From an uncultured Methanomassiliicoccales archaeon (GTDB lineage: Archaea; Thermoplasmatota; Thermoplasmata; Methanomassiliicoccales; Methanomethylophilaceae), in assembly GCA_949292635.1 (NCBI GenBank), contig CASEZY010000002.1:62001-126000 (forward strand): 64,000 nt of DNA, given 5' to 3'. The notes beneath the pieces are model-generated. The model was not told the DNA's origin. It saw only the letters and a program-made list of their open reading frames with translations, and ran no database searches. Numbering within the stretch: position 1 is the stretch's first letter; each line of letters starts with the position of its first letter. This document shows, piece after piece, positions 1 to 8,583 of this stretch. The translations under genes and the position numbers were made by a program.

Positions 1-123
1 GAGGTGCAGGTGATGCACCCCAAGACCTACGCCTCCACCGATCTGAAGGTCCCGGATGACGCGGAGATCGGCGATACCGTGATGACGGTGCAGGACGACG
101 AGGTCCTGTACTACGTCCCGTGA
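1..123 (+). CDS. C-terminal fragment, probable archaeal NMD3-family protein
   Basis: The last 40 codons of a gene that begins before the window, open from base 1 to the TGA at 121-123. The peptide has a 'HPKTY' segment followed by a short beta-rich tail ending in 'YYVP'. This resembles the C-terminus of archaeal NMD3 proteins (ribosome-associated zinc-ribbon proteins), but the diagnostic N-terminal CxxC motifs are outside the window, so the name is tentative. Its stop overlaps the GTG of the possible first start of the fumarase alpha gene (GTGA), so the two may be translationally coupled. Confidence 0.45.
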   Translation, partial: EVQVMHPKTYASTDLKVPDDAEIGDTVMTVQDDEVLYYVP

Positions 124-1034
124 CCGATTCATATTCAAACGGCGGCGGGGATACGGCGGTCATGATAACACTGCCGGAGACCGCGGAGGACATCATCGTC
201 AGACTCCTCCGTCTGGCCAACACCAAGCTGCCGGGCGACATCGGCTGGGCCCTTGAGGCCGCCGCCGGATGGGAGACCGGTTCCATCGCATACTCTCAGC
301 TGGGGGCCATCATGGACAACGCCAAGAAGGCGGAGTTCCTGGGAAGGCCCATGTGCCAGGACACCGGACTTCCCGTGTTCTACGTATCCGGCACATTCGA
401 CTCGTCTATCAAGAAGGATATCGAGAACGCCGTCCGCAGGGCCACCGCCGAGGTACCCCTGAGACCGAACCTGGTGGATCCCCTCACCCGTGAGAACACC
501 GGGGACAACACCGGCCTGGGCGCTCCGTTCATCCATTATCACCCTACGGATGACCCGTTCATCCAGGTGGATGTGCTCCCCAAGGGCGCCGGCTCCGAGA
601 ACATGACCAGGTTGGCCATGCTGAACCCCGCCGACGGCATCGAGGGCATCAAGCGCTTCGTCATCGACGCCGTATTGGACGCCGGGGGCAGGCCTTGCCC
701 GCCCACCATCGTGGGCGTGGGTATCGGCGGCACCTCCGACAGGTGTGTGGAGATGGCCAAGGAGGCCCTGCTGCGCCCGCTGGACGACAGGACCAAGGAC
801 AAAGTCATCCGCGAGCTGGAGGAGGAGCTGTTCGTGAAGCTGAACTCCTCCGGATTGGGCCCCATGGGTCTGGGCGGAGCCACCACCGTTCTCGGCGTGA
901 GGATAAAGAAGGAGGGCTGTCACACAGCAAGCCTGCCGGTGGCGGTTAACATCGGCTGCTGGGCCACCCGCAGGGCGTCTGTGAGGATCTACAAGGACCG
1001 TCCCCCGGAGTTCACACAGGGGGTGTTCGCATGA
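120..1034 (+). CDS. fumA: Class I (Fe-S) fumarate hydratase, alpha subunit
   Basis: Alpha (N-terminal) half of the two-subunit oxygen-sensitive fumarase, which interconverts fumarate and malate with a [4Fe-4S] cluster. The 'MCQDTG' motif near residue 78 supplies one cluster cysteine. Further conserved segments are 'GVGIGGTSDRC' and 'NIGCW' near the C-terminus, with two more candidate ligand cysteines. Two starts are possible: GTG at 120, overlapping the upstream stop, giving 304 residues, or ATG at 162, which begins at the usual family N-terminus ('MITLPETAEDI') and gives 290 residues. I favour 162 on length and 120 on coupling. The gene overlaps the beta subunit by ATGA at 1031-1034, so the two are made together. 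The likely role is the partial reductive citric-acid pathway. Confidence 0.93.
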   Translation: MTDSYSNGGGDTAVMITLPETAEDIIVRLLRLANTKLPGDIGWALEAAAGWETGSIAYSQLGAIMDNAKKAEFLGRPMCQDTGLPVFYVSGTFDSSIKKDIENAVRRATAEVPLRPNLVDPLTRENTGDNTGLGAPFIHYHPTDDPFIQVDVLPKGAGSENMTRLAMLNPADGIEGIKRFVIDAVLDAGGRPCPPTIVGVGIGGTSDRCVEMAKEALLRPLDDRTKDKVIRELEEELFVKLNSSGLGPMGLGGATTVLGVRIKKEGCHTASLPVAVNIGCWATRRASVRIYKDRPPEFTQGVFA

Positions 1035-1582
1035 GGATGATGCAGACCCCGTTCAACGAGGGGGAGGTCCGTTCCCTCAAGCTCGGTGAGGTTGTTGGCA
1101 TCTCCGGGACCATCGTCACCGCCAGGGACGAGGCTCACATCAGGGCGTTGGAGAAGGGTCCCGAGGGCAGTCCCGCCTGTTTGAAAGGATGCGTGCTCTT
1201 CCACTGCGGTCCCATCATGCAGAAGGCGGACGGAGGATACGCGGTGGTTGCGGCAGGCCCCACCACCAGCGCCCGCATGGACAAGCTGGAGGCGGAGATG
1301 ATCCGTCGCTTCGGGATCAAGGCGGTCATAGGCAAGGGCGGCATGTCCAAAGAGGTGGCGGAAGCCATGAAGGAATGCGGCTGCGTCTACCTCGCCGCCG
1401 TCGGCGGTGCCGCCGTGACCTACGCGGAGAGTCTCATCGTCAAGGGTGTGCAGTGGGAGGACCTGGGCATGGCCGAGGCGGTCTGGGAACTCGGTGCGCA
1501 GTCCTTCGGACCTTTGGTGGTCGCTATGGACGCCGACGGCAACAGCCTCTACGAGGACGTGAAGGCCAAGATCAAGAGGTGA
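1031..1582 (+). CDS. fumB: Class I fumarate hydratase, beta subunit
   Basis: Beta subunit of the heteromeric fumarase, 183 residues, corresponding to the C-terminal swivelling domain of single-chain class I fumarases. Visible family features are 'GCVLFHCGPIM' near residue 55, the 'GKGGMSKEV' loop near residue 102 and 'AVGGAAV' near residue 127. The ATG at 1031 sits in an ATGA overlap with the alpha gene, which fixes the start. The stop at 1580-1582 abuts the stop of the next gene on the opposite strand (1583-1585), so two convergent genes meet with no spacer. A tartrate dehydratase beta subunit is the main alternative, but fumarase is more likely in an archaeon. Confidence 0.92.
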   Translation: MRMMQTPFNEGEVRSLKLGEVVGISGTIVTARDEAHIRALEKGPEGSPACLKGCVLFHCGPIMQKADGGYAVVAAGPTTSARMDKLEAEMIRRFGIKAVIGKGGMSKEVAEAMKECGCVYLAAVGGAAVTYAESLIVKGVQWEDLGMAEAVWELGAQSFGPLVVAMDADGNSLYEDVKAKIKR

Positions 1583-2587
1583 TCAATCCTCTTCCTCGGT
1601 GTCGTCGTTGATCCAATCCCCCATCCTTCCCTTCCTGACCCTGTGCTGGAAGAGGATGGAGACGACGATCAGCACTATGCAGATTATCCCGCCGACGATC
1701 ATCAGGAAGTGGGGCAGGTCGAATCCGAAGTACTGCGTATCGGACTGCTGGGTCATGATCAGGCGGTAGCTGTTGGTGGAGTTGTCCTGTATGTCCACGG
1801 GCGTGGAATCGTAGGAGTATCCCGCAACCGACGCACTGATGATGTAGTGCCCGGTGTAGACGTTGCTGAAGGTGAAGCGTCCGTTGTAATCAGTGTATGT
1901 GGTGTACAGGACGCGGTCGGGGTTGTCGGATTTGGCGAGGCGGATCTCCACGTTGGAAAGGGCGTAGTCCTCCCCGGAGATGACCAGGCCGCTGACGTTG
2001 ACCATGGCCGGCCTCAACTGGATCATCTGGTTCTCGGTGAGGTCGATTTCGTCATTCGCAGTCCCTACGGCGATTATCTGGCGGGCGGTGAAGGTCAGGG
2101 TGTAGTCGGCAGTACCGGGTTTCAGGTCGGTGGACGTGGTGGCGATGGTGTCGAATGGGGCCTCGAAGATCCTGTATCCGTCCTGAACGCAGATGAAGTA
2201 GCTGTAGCCGGCCTGCAGCACCGGCACCTGCTCGCTGAACGTCCAGTGGCCTTCGGTCTCTCCCTCGCCGGGCTCCATCCATGTGCCTGTGGCCTCTATG
2301 GGGTCGCTGTCGTAGTACCACGTCTCCGACGAGGCGGAGGTGCTGGTGCTCGTGTCCCTGTGGCCGGCGATGATGATCACGTTGATGGGATCGGTACCGG
2401 CGGAGGTATCCCAGCACTTCAGGTCCCCGGTAAGGGTGAACGTCTCCGCGGTAGTGCTCGTATCACCGGAACTGCTACCGCCGGCGTCCCCTGTCTCTCC
2501 CGGTGCGTAAGAATCGAAGGAGATTGTCGGCATGACCGCCAGTAACATCAGGGCGGCGACCAGAGCTGCGGGGACCCATGCACGCAT
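1583..2587 (-). CDS. Secreted, membrane-anchored protein with carboxypeptidase-regulatory-like domain
   Basis: 334 residues. Residues 1-24 form a signal peptide or signal anchor. Next comes a Ser/Thr/Gly-rich low-complexity stretch and then beta-rich extracellular sequence. A carboxypeptidase-D regulatory-like (transthyretin-fold) module lies at about 195-265 ('VSGLVISGEDYALSNVEIRL' and 'GRFTFSNVYTGHYIISAS'). A single hydrophobic helix at about 294-316 is followed by a basic then acidic cytoplasmic tail. It is therefore a type I surface protein with most of its mass outside the cell. No enzyme motif is seen. A TATA element at 2611-2616 on this strand lies about 25 bases before the start, implying a leaderless transcript. 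Function unknown; cell-envelope role inferred. Confidence 0.75.
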   Translation of the reverse strand: MRAWVPAALVAALMLLAVMPTISFDSYAPGETGDAGGSSSGDTSTTAETFTLTGDLKCWDTSAGTDPINVIIIAGHRDTSTSTSASSETWYYDSDPIEATGTWMEPGEGETEGHWTFSEQVPVLQAGYSYFICVQDGYRIFEAPFDTIATTSTDLKPGTADYTLTFTARQIIAVGTANDEIDLTENQMIQLRPAMVNVSGLVISGEDYALSNVEIRLAKSDNPDRVLYTTYTDYNGRFTFSNVYTGHYIISASVAGYSYDSTPVDIQDNSTNSYRLIMTQQSDTQYFGFDLPHFLMIVGGIICIVLIVVSILFQHRVRKGRMGDWINDDTEEED

Positions 2588-2610
2588 ACGCGGACAATCG
2601 CCCGCGAATC

Positions 2611-2616
2611 ATATAA
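2611..2616 (-). promoter_or_regulatory. TATA element for the surface protein at 1583-2587
   Basis: On the minus strand this reads TTATAT within GGTTATATGA, 24-29 bases before the ATG. The spacing fits an archaeal promoter with a leaderless transcript. Confidence 0.5.
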
Positions 2617-2628
2617 CCGTATGCGTCC

Positions 2629-2642
2629 GCGCATGCATGCGC
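2629..2642. repeat. 14-bp perfect palindrome GCGCATGCATGCGC
   Basis: Perfect palindrome of alternating purine/pyrimidine character, between the divergent promoters of the surface protein and the Lhr helicase. It could be an operator for a dimeric regulator; no binding protein is identified. Confidence 0.6.
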
Positions 2643-2705
2643 ACCCGACGCGCATATTAGACAAATGTCGGGTAATGGGCGGTAAATACGCCCGTCAATC
2701 GTAGG

Positions 2706-2714
2706 TTTATATAG
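2706..2714 (+). promoter_or_regulatory. TATA element for the giant Lhr helicase
   Basis: TTTATATAG lies 25-33 bases before the ATG at 2739, the standard archaeal spacing for a transcript starting at or very near the start codon. It supports the 2739 start. Confidence 0.6.
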
Positions 2715-2738
2715 AATAAGAGTGTCGCGTACCCGTAA

Positions 2739-5700
2739 ATGCCCATCAAACGCTCTGACAGGACATACACTAAGGAGGAAGTAATGTCCTCCATGCAGCC
2801 CCTGGTATCCGCATGGTTCGACGAGAGGTTCGACGGGCTGACCGAGCCCCAGGCCCGGGCGATTCCGGTGATCCACGACCGGGAGAACGTCCTCGTCTCG
2901 TCGCCCACGGGTTCCGGGAAGACCCTCACTGCGTTCATGAGCATCATCGACGAGCTCACCCGCTACGCCTCCGAGGGCACCCTGGAGGACAGGGTCTACT
3001 GCATCTACATATCCCCGTTGAAGGCCCTGGCCAACGACGTCAACCGCAACCTGAACACCCCGCTGTCGGAGATGCGGGAGGTGGCGGTCCGCAGGGGCAT
3101 GAACGTCCCCGACATCAGGGTCGGCGTCAGGTCCGGGGACACCTCACAGTACGAGAGGCAGAAGATGCTGAAGCATCCGCCTCACATCCTCATCACAACC
3201 CCAGAGTCCCTGGCACTTGTTCTCGAGGCCCCCAAGTTCAGGGAGAAGCTGGACCGCATAGAATGGCTGATCATGGATGAGATCCATGACATCTGCGACT
3301 CCAAGCGCGGAGCGTTCCTTTCGCTCACCGTCGAACGTCTGGCACAGCATTGCAAGAGACCGTTCACCCGCATCGGTCTGTCTGCCACCATGGCACCGAT
3401 AGAGGCCGTCGCCGGATATCTTGTTGGCTGCGAGAACGGCGAGGTGCGCGACGTCACCCTGGTGGAATCCGATTCCAAGAAGGTCCTGGACCTGGAGGTC
3501 ATCTGTCCGACGGACGACATGACCGCCCTGTCCTCGGACATAGTGAACTCCATGATGTACGACACCCTCAAGGAGCTCATCGACGCGCATGAGACCACCT
3601 TAGTGTTCACCAACACCCGCTCCGGTGCGGAGAGTGTGGTCTACAAGCTCAAGGAGAGGGGTCTGGAGAGCGTGGAGGTGCACCACAGCTCCCTGGGGAA
3701 GGAGATCCGTCTTGACGTGGAGGAGCGCCTCAAGCACGGCGAGATCAAGTGCGTGGTGTCATCCACATCCCTGGAGCTGGGCATAGACATCGGGTCGGTG
3801 GACCTGGTGTGCCAGATAGGCTCTCCCAAGTCCGTGGCCAAGGGTCTGCAGAGGATCGGCCGCAGCGGTCACAGCTTCGGAAAGGTGGCTAAAGGGAGAT
3901 TGTTGGTGTTCGACCCCGACGACCTGGTGGAATGCGCGGTGATGTGCCGCGCCGCCCATCGCTCCCACATAGACAGGGTGCAGATCCCGGAGGATTGCCT
4001 GGACGTGCTGGCACAGACGGTGGTGGGTATGAGCCTCTCCGCCCGCTGGCCCGCCGACGACGCCTACGAGCTGGTGCGCAGGTCCTACTGCTACCGCAAC
4101 CTTACCCGCGAGGCCTTCGACAGCGTGCTGAAGTATCTGGGAAGCAAGGACGAGTACGAGGGCGTCTACTCCAAAATCTGGTACGACGAGGACACGAAGG
4201 AGTTTGGCAGGAAGAAGGGGTCCAGGATGATTTACTTCATGAACCTGGGCACAATCCCGGAGGAGTCCAACTACCGCGTGATCACCAACCGCGGCACCGT
4301 TGCAGGAGAGCTTTCCGAGAAGTTCGTCGAGAGGCTCACCCCCGGTGACATCTTCGTTTTGGGTGGCCGTTCCTTCGAATTCGTCCGCTCCAAGGGCATG
4401 GCCGCACATGTGAAGGAGGCCTCCGGCAGGAAGCCCACCGTCCCCTCCTGGGCGGGTGAGATGCTCCCCAGGAGCTTCGACCTGTCCATGGACGTGGCCA
4501 CCTTCCGCGGGGAGATGGCCAGGGACATCGAGACCAAGAGCGACGTGGAGTTGATGGGCCATCTCTGCAGCGACTTCGACATCGACAGCGGCTCCGCCCG
4601 TTCGCTGATATCATATTTCAAAGAGCAGAAGTCATCCGCCGGGGTCATCCCCGACGATAAGACGCTGATGATCGAGGAGTACGTGGACCCATCTGGCAAT
4701 CAGCGCATAATATTCCACTTCCCCTTCGGCAGGAGGGTCAATGACGCCCTCTCCAGGGGATTCGCCTACCGTCTGACCAATCTCACCGGATCCAACGTCT
4801 CGGTGACCATGTCCGACGACGCCTTCATGATCGGCACCTCCCGCAGGGTGGACATCGCCTCCATACCGGGTATGCTGTCCTCGGAGGATCTCGCCCCGGT
4901 GTTGAGGAAGGCGATCCGCGATTCGGAGATATTCAAGCTCAGGTTCAGGCACACCGCCGCCCGCAGCTTCATGATTCTCCGCAACTACATGGGCAGGCAG
5001 GTGTCCGTCAACAGGCAGCAGACCCGTTCCGCGTATCTTCTGGAATCCCTGGCGGACATGGAGAACATGCCCGTGATCGAGGAGACTTACCGCGAGGTGT
5101 TGGAGGACGACATGGACATCAAGAACGCCCAGTTGGTCCTCGACATGATCGAGAGGGGCGAGATGAGGGTGATGACCCAGCAGTACACGGGCACCCCGTC
5201 CCCCTTCGCACACGCGATCATCCTCTCCGGCTTCTCGGACATCGTGCTGATGGAGGACCGCACCGCCCTGCTCAAGGAGCTGCACCGCAAGGTGCTGTAC
5301 CGGGCGATGGGCGACTCCGTCAAGGAGTTCGAGTTCGAGGAGGATCAGGTGATCCCGTACTTCAGGGAGAAGGCGGGCAGGGTCACCTGCAAGGAGGATC
5401 TTCCCAAGCTCCTCTCGCGTACCGGGCCGCTGCAGGCCCTCAGGGAGAGGGGCAGGAACATCTACCCCTACTGCGACGCGGACAAGCGCACAGTGGACGT
5501 CTGGGTCAGGGAGTTGATCTCGGAAGGCGTGATAGGCACGGTGTTCCTGGATGACGTGCATATAGTGAACGTCGACGAGGTCCCCTATTACGCCGCGGCC
5601 ACCCGCAGGGAGCGGGAGCTCAATGAGGCCGACGAGAAGGTGCTGGCACAGATCACCGGGAACACTCCCCTGAGCGGGATCCCGGAGGCAACCGAGCTCA

Positions 5701-8105
5701 GCGAGGACACGGTGTTCAGGTGTGTCCGTAAATTGGAATCCATGTACCTGATCACCCGCACCGGCATCACAGGCAACAACCGCTGGCTCTTCTCCCGTTT
5801 CGACGCGGAACTTCCGGATATGCGCACCGCGGCGGAGCATATCGTGGACCGTCACTTGGAATGCTTCGCCCCCGCCACATTGCAGGAGATCGCCTACGCA
5901 CTGTCGATGAAAGACGCCGACGTTCGCACCACCCTTACGGCATTGATGGCCGAGGGCGATGTCGTGGAGGGGAGATTCCTCATCTCCGAGGGCGACCAGT
6001 ACATGCGCTCCATCGACCGCCTCAGGCTCAGGTCTGGCAACAAGAACGTCTTCGACTATGAGACGGTGGAGAAATATTGGGTGTCGAAGGGATCGTCGTT
6101 CGATTCCATCGAGGACTTTTTCGCCTTCTTCGGCTCCGCCGGCAGTGAGATCGACGTCTACAACAGGGTGAAGGGATTCGACCTGAAGCGTTGGTACGAG
6201 TTGCGTCAGAGCGGGGAGCTCCGCCTCGGCAGGTTCATCCGCGGAAGGGTCAGGTATGTGCCGGACGCGGACGCATCCAAGTTCTACGCCCTCAGGGACG
6301 AGCCCGTCACCCCCCGTGACCTGGAGTTGTTGGACATCCTCTCCGGTCTCGGAAAAGCGACCATGAGGCAGCTGGTCTCCGAGACCGGTTGGGACAAGGA
6401 GGAGGTGAAGGAGAGCATCCTGCGCCTGGACCGTGCGCTCAAGGTGATACGCGCATTCGGCGACCGGGAGGACTGGGGTACCGAGAACACCTACGAGCCC
6501 TATGAACCGGAACCGGTGAGCGAGAGCCCGGTGCCTTACATGGTGGAGTTGGCGCTGAAGGCCTACGGGCCGATCCCGGCACAGGCCATGAGGCATCTGT
6601 TGGGGATACCCATGGACGAGGTGGCCCGCGTGGCGGACACCCTTGGGGCTCAGACCATCTATGTGGGCGACGGCAAGGTCCCCATGCTGATCATGCCCGA
6701 CGAGATCCCGAAGATCTCCGAGGCCCAGGTGAGCGAGGACATCATCGCCATGTCACTGTACGATCCGGTGCTCGCACCCAAGTGGGCGGAGATCTCCGCA
6801 CGCTACGGTGACAAGTGGATCTATCCGCTGGTGAAGGGCATCTCCATCGTCGGTGCGCTGGAGGTGTGGGAGATGTCCGGCTGCATAGAGGTCCGCGGCA
6901 TGGATCTGGACGACGTCTCGCTGTTGGACGACACCCTGAAGGCGGTGGACCGCCTGATGGGCTACTTCCGCATGAAGGGGGTGGACGTGGTCCGTATCAG
7001 GGAGCTGATGGGCACCGCGGCGGACTCCGTGGACGACGGTGTGAAAGAGACGTTCCTCTCCAACGGATACATCCTGGTCAACGGCTTCTTCGCCAAGGGC
7101 CGCATCATCGACCGCAGGTTCACCGAGCAGGAGATACTGAGCCTGGTATTCAGGAGGCAGCGTGTCGCCCGCAACTCCCGTTACATCTCGGTGGGAGATG
7201 CGGTATCCGTCCGCGGATACCTGCGCAACGAGTCCGAGATGCTCACCCGCGTGGAGGACCGCACACCCATCAAGAAGCAGGCGGAGCGTGCCGGTCTGAT
7301 CAAGACCAACCTGGTCCCCGGATACACCGGTTACACATCCATGGAGAACGCCCGGCTGTTCAGGGCCTACAAGCAGCAGCCCCTCACCTCCGATCAGGAA
7401 TTGGTGGCGCGCATCATCGCCAATCGTCAGCCGGTGACCAAGAGGACACTGTTGGACGTCTCCAGGCTTTCCCCGGACGACACCGCCGAGGCATTGAACG
7501 CATTGGTGAAGATGTCCTACGTGTATCAGGACTACAAGTCCAACTACTGCCTGATGCCGGGGGAGCCCGCATCCAGGGAAGGCGCTCTCAAACGCATCCT
7601 GCTGATGCACTTCAACGACTTCGGCATATTCTCCGCGGAGAACCTGTGGAACTTCGTGGGTGGGCGCATGGCCCCCATACGTCAGGCGCTATCTGAACTG
7701 GAGGACGACGGCGCCCTGGTCAAAGGTTTCCTGGAGGAAGGTTCCGCCACGCTGTACTGGATCCTGGCGTCGGAATTGGATAGGAAGGTGGAGAAGTTCA
7801 GGGACATATTCGTGCTGAACACGCAGGATAACCTGCATGTATACCTGCGTGACCGCATCAAGCGTCAGGTGGGATCCTCCGAAGCGGTCATCTTCCGCGG
7901 CACCGAGATCATCGGCTCCTTCAAAGGGAAGTTGAACATCACCGGCGCGAAGATCGAGGACTTCAAGGGCGGCGACGACGCCTGGCGGGTGATCAGGACG
8001 GTGGCCTCATCCCTGGGCGTCAGCGTTGACGAGGGCGACGAAGCGGACGAGGACGACTGGGACGCGGCGGAGTTCTACATCCGCACCAACCCCGGTGCGC
8101 TGTGA
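2739..8105 (+). CDS. lhr: Giant Lhr-family superfamily 2 ATP-dependent helicase (1788 aa)
   Basis: DNA/RNA helicase of the Lhr group. Core motifs are in order: Q-like 'LTEPQARAI' (about 34-42), Walker A 'SPTGSGKT' (55-62), 'ISPLKALA', 'TTPESLAL', the DEIH box starting at D180, 'LSATMA', 'TSLELGIDIG' and 'QRIGRSGH'. After the two RecA domains come the winged-helix and Lhr-specific domain, then roughly 900 further residues. These are rich in short winged-helix-like segments and recall the C-terminal part of bacterial full-length Lhr. Archaeal Lhr-core proteins are usually about 850-950 residues and bacterial long Lhr about 1500, so this protein is exceptionally long. Repair or RNA metabolism is inferred from the family. 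The start follows a TATA box at correct spacing; the gene appears monocistronic. Confidence 0.92.
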   Translation: MPIKRSDRTYTKEEVMSSMQPLVSAWFDERFDGLTEPQARAIPVIHDRENVLVSSPTGSGKTLTAFMSIIDELTRYASEGTLEDRVYCIYISPLKALANDVNRNLNTPLSEMREVAVRRGMNVPDIRVGVRSGDTSQYERQKMLKHPPHILITTPESLALVLEAPKFREKLDRIEWLIMDEIHDICDSKRGAFLSLTVERLAQHCKRPFTRIGLSATMAPIEAVAGYLVGCENGEVRDVTLVESDSKKVLDLEVICPTDDMTALSSDIVNSMMYDTLKELIDAHETTLVFTNTRSGAESVVYKLKERGLESVEVHHSSLGKEIRLDVEERLKHGEIKCVVSSTSLELGIDIGSVDLVCQIGSPKSVAKGLQRIGRSGHSFGKVAKGRLLVFDPDDLVECAVMCRAAHRSHIDRVQIPEDCLDVLAQTVVGMSLSARWPADDAYELVRRSYCYRNLTREAFDSVLKYLGSKDEYEGVYSKIWYDEDTKEFGRKKGSRMIYFMNLGTIPEESNYRVITNRGTVAGELSEKFVERLTPGDIFVLGGRSFEFVRSKGMAAHVKEASGRKPTVPSWAGEMLPRSFDLSMDVATFRGEMARDIETKSDVELMGHLCSDFDIDSGSARSLISYFKEQKSSAGVIPDDKTLMIEEYVDPSGNQRIIFHFPFGRRVNDALSRGFAYRLTNLTGSNVSVTMSDDAFMIGTSRRVDIASIPGMLSSEDLAPVLRKAIRDSEIFKLRFRHTAARSFMILRNYMGRQVSVNRQQTRSAYLLESLADMENMPVIEETYREVLEDDMDIKNAQLVLDMIERGEMRVMTQQYTGTPSPFAHAIILSGFSDIVLMEDRTALLKELHRKVLYRAMGDSVKEFEFEEDQVIPYFREKAGRVTCKEDLPKLLSRTGPLQALRERGRNIYPYCDADKRTVDVWVRELISEGVIGTVFLDDVHIVNVDEVPYYAAATRRERELNEADEKVLAQITGNTPLSGIPEATELSEDTVFRCVRKLESMYLITRTGITGNNRWLFSRFDAELPDMRTAAEHIVDRHLECFAPATLQEIAYALSMKDADVRTTLTALMAEGDVVEGRFLISEGDQYMRSIDRLRLRSGNKNVFDYETVEKYWVSKGSSFDSIEDFFAFFGSAGSEIDVYNRVKGFDLKRWYELRQSGELRLGRFIRGRVRYVPDADASKFYALRDEPVTPRDLELLDILSGLGKATMRQLVSETGWDKEEVKESILRLDRALKVIRAFGDREDWGTENTYEPYEPEPVSESPVPYMVELALKAYGPIPAQAMRHLLGIPMDEVARVADTLGAQTIYVGDGKVPMLIMPDEIPKISEAQVSEDIIAMSLYDPVLAPKWAEISARYGDKWIYPLVKGISIVGALEVWEMSGCIEVRGMDLDDVSLLDDTLKAVDRLMGYFRMKGVDVVRIRELMGTAADSVDDGVKETFLSNGYILVNGFFAKGRIIDRRFTEQEILSLVFRRQRVARNSRYISVGDAVSVRGYLRNESEMLTRVEDRTPIKKQAERAGLIKTNLVPGYTGYTSMENARLFRAYKQQPLTSDQELVARIIANRQPVTKRTLLDVSRLSPDDTAEALNALVKMSYVYQDYKSNYCLMPGEPASREGALKRILLMHFNDFGIFSAENLWNFVGGRMAPIRQALSELEDDGALVKGFLEEGSATLYWILASELDRKVEKFRDIFVLNTQDNLHVYLRDRIKRQVGSSEAVIFRGTEIIGSFKGKLNITGAKIEDFKGGDDAWRVIRTVASSLGVSVDEGDEADEDDWDAAEFYIRTNPGAL

Positions 8106-8110
8106 TCCCC

Positions 8111-8146
8111 ATGACGGTGTATACCGTCATCCAGCATGTGCTGGAT
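8111..8146. repeat. Two tandem 8-bp-stem inverted repeats
   Basis: ATGACGGT-GTAT-ACCGTCAT (8111-8130) is followed by ATCCAGCA-TG-TGCTGGAT (8129-8146), sharing two bases. They lie six bases after the helicase stop and about 20 bases before the next gene's TATA element. They could form RNA 3'-end hairpins for the helicase transcript or be operator sites for the downstream regulator. There is no T-tract, which argues against simple intrinsic termination. Confidence 0.6.
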
Positions 8147-8165
8147 ACCACTGTTTCGACAACTG

Positions 8166-8176
8166 ATTTAAATAAT
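8166..8176 (+). promoter_or_regulatory. TATA element for the Cys-rich HTH regulator
   Basis: ATTTAAATAAT lies 21-31 bases before the ATG at 8197, consistent with leaderless transcription. Confidence 0.55.
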
Positions 8177-8196
8177 CGTTACTCGTAGTTCTAGCG

Positions 8197-8583
8197 ATGA
8201 AGATTCCATGTGAGCTGGTGGTGTGGTACCTCCTACCGACCATCAGGAAGGAGGTGGCGAGAGAGCTGGTCTCCGCACACGGATATTCGCAGGCCGATGT
8301 GGCGAGGACCTTCGGCGTCACCGACGCTGCGGTCTCCCAGTACCTGAAGAACAAGAGGGGGGACAACAAGGTCGTCACCGAGAGTCCCGAGTATTCCGAG
8401 GTGCTGAGTGCGATAAAGAACTCCACCGCGAGGATCGCCAATGACGGTGCGGACTTCGCGGACGAGGTCTGCTGCATCTGTATGGCGATGAAGAAGGTGG
8501 GCCTGCTGAACAAGATCTATGAGATCGAGTTCGGCTGCAAGCCCCCGGCCTGCACCTGCGAGGCCAGTATGCTGTCGGAGTGA
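8197..8583 (+). CDS. XRE-like HTH transcriptional regulator with C-terminal cysteine cluster
   Basis: 128 residues. A helix-turn-helix occupies about residues 28-52 ('YSQADVARTFGVTDAAVSQYL'-like). The C-terminal third carries Cys92, Cys93, Cys95, Cys114, Cys119 and Cys121, a spacing able to bind an Fe-S cluster or metal. This layout matches a family of predicted archaeal regulators (HTH plus Cys tail, COG2522-like), whose ligand is not established. The gene is preceded by its own TATA box and by two inverted repeats that may be its operators. Its last 67 bases overlap the 3' end of the DNA glycosylase gene on the other strand, and the overlap encodes the last Cys residues of this protein. Redox or metal sensing is inference. 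Confidence 0.8.
   Translation: MKIPCELVVWYLLPTIRKEVARELVSAHGYSQADVARTFGVTDAAVSQYLKNKRGDNKVVTESPEYSEVLSAIKNSTARIANDGADFADEVCCICMAMKKVGLLNKIYEIEFGCKPPACTCEASMLSE

Noticed and set aside
3759-4562. Long antisense frames across the large helicase, gyrase and polymerase genes
   Set aside because: These are by-products of high G+C codon usage (G/C in third positions); their products are low-complexity His/Gly/Val-rich and match nothing.
8128-8139. 12-base match CATCCAGCATGT shared with 37810-37821
   Set aside because: A 12-base match within 64 kb is expected many times by chance, and the two sites have different contexts.
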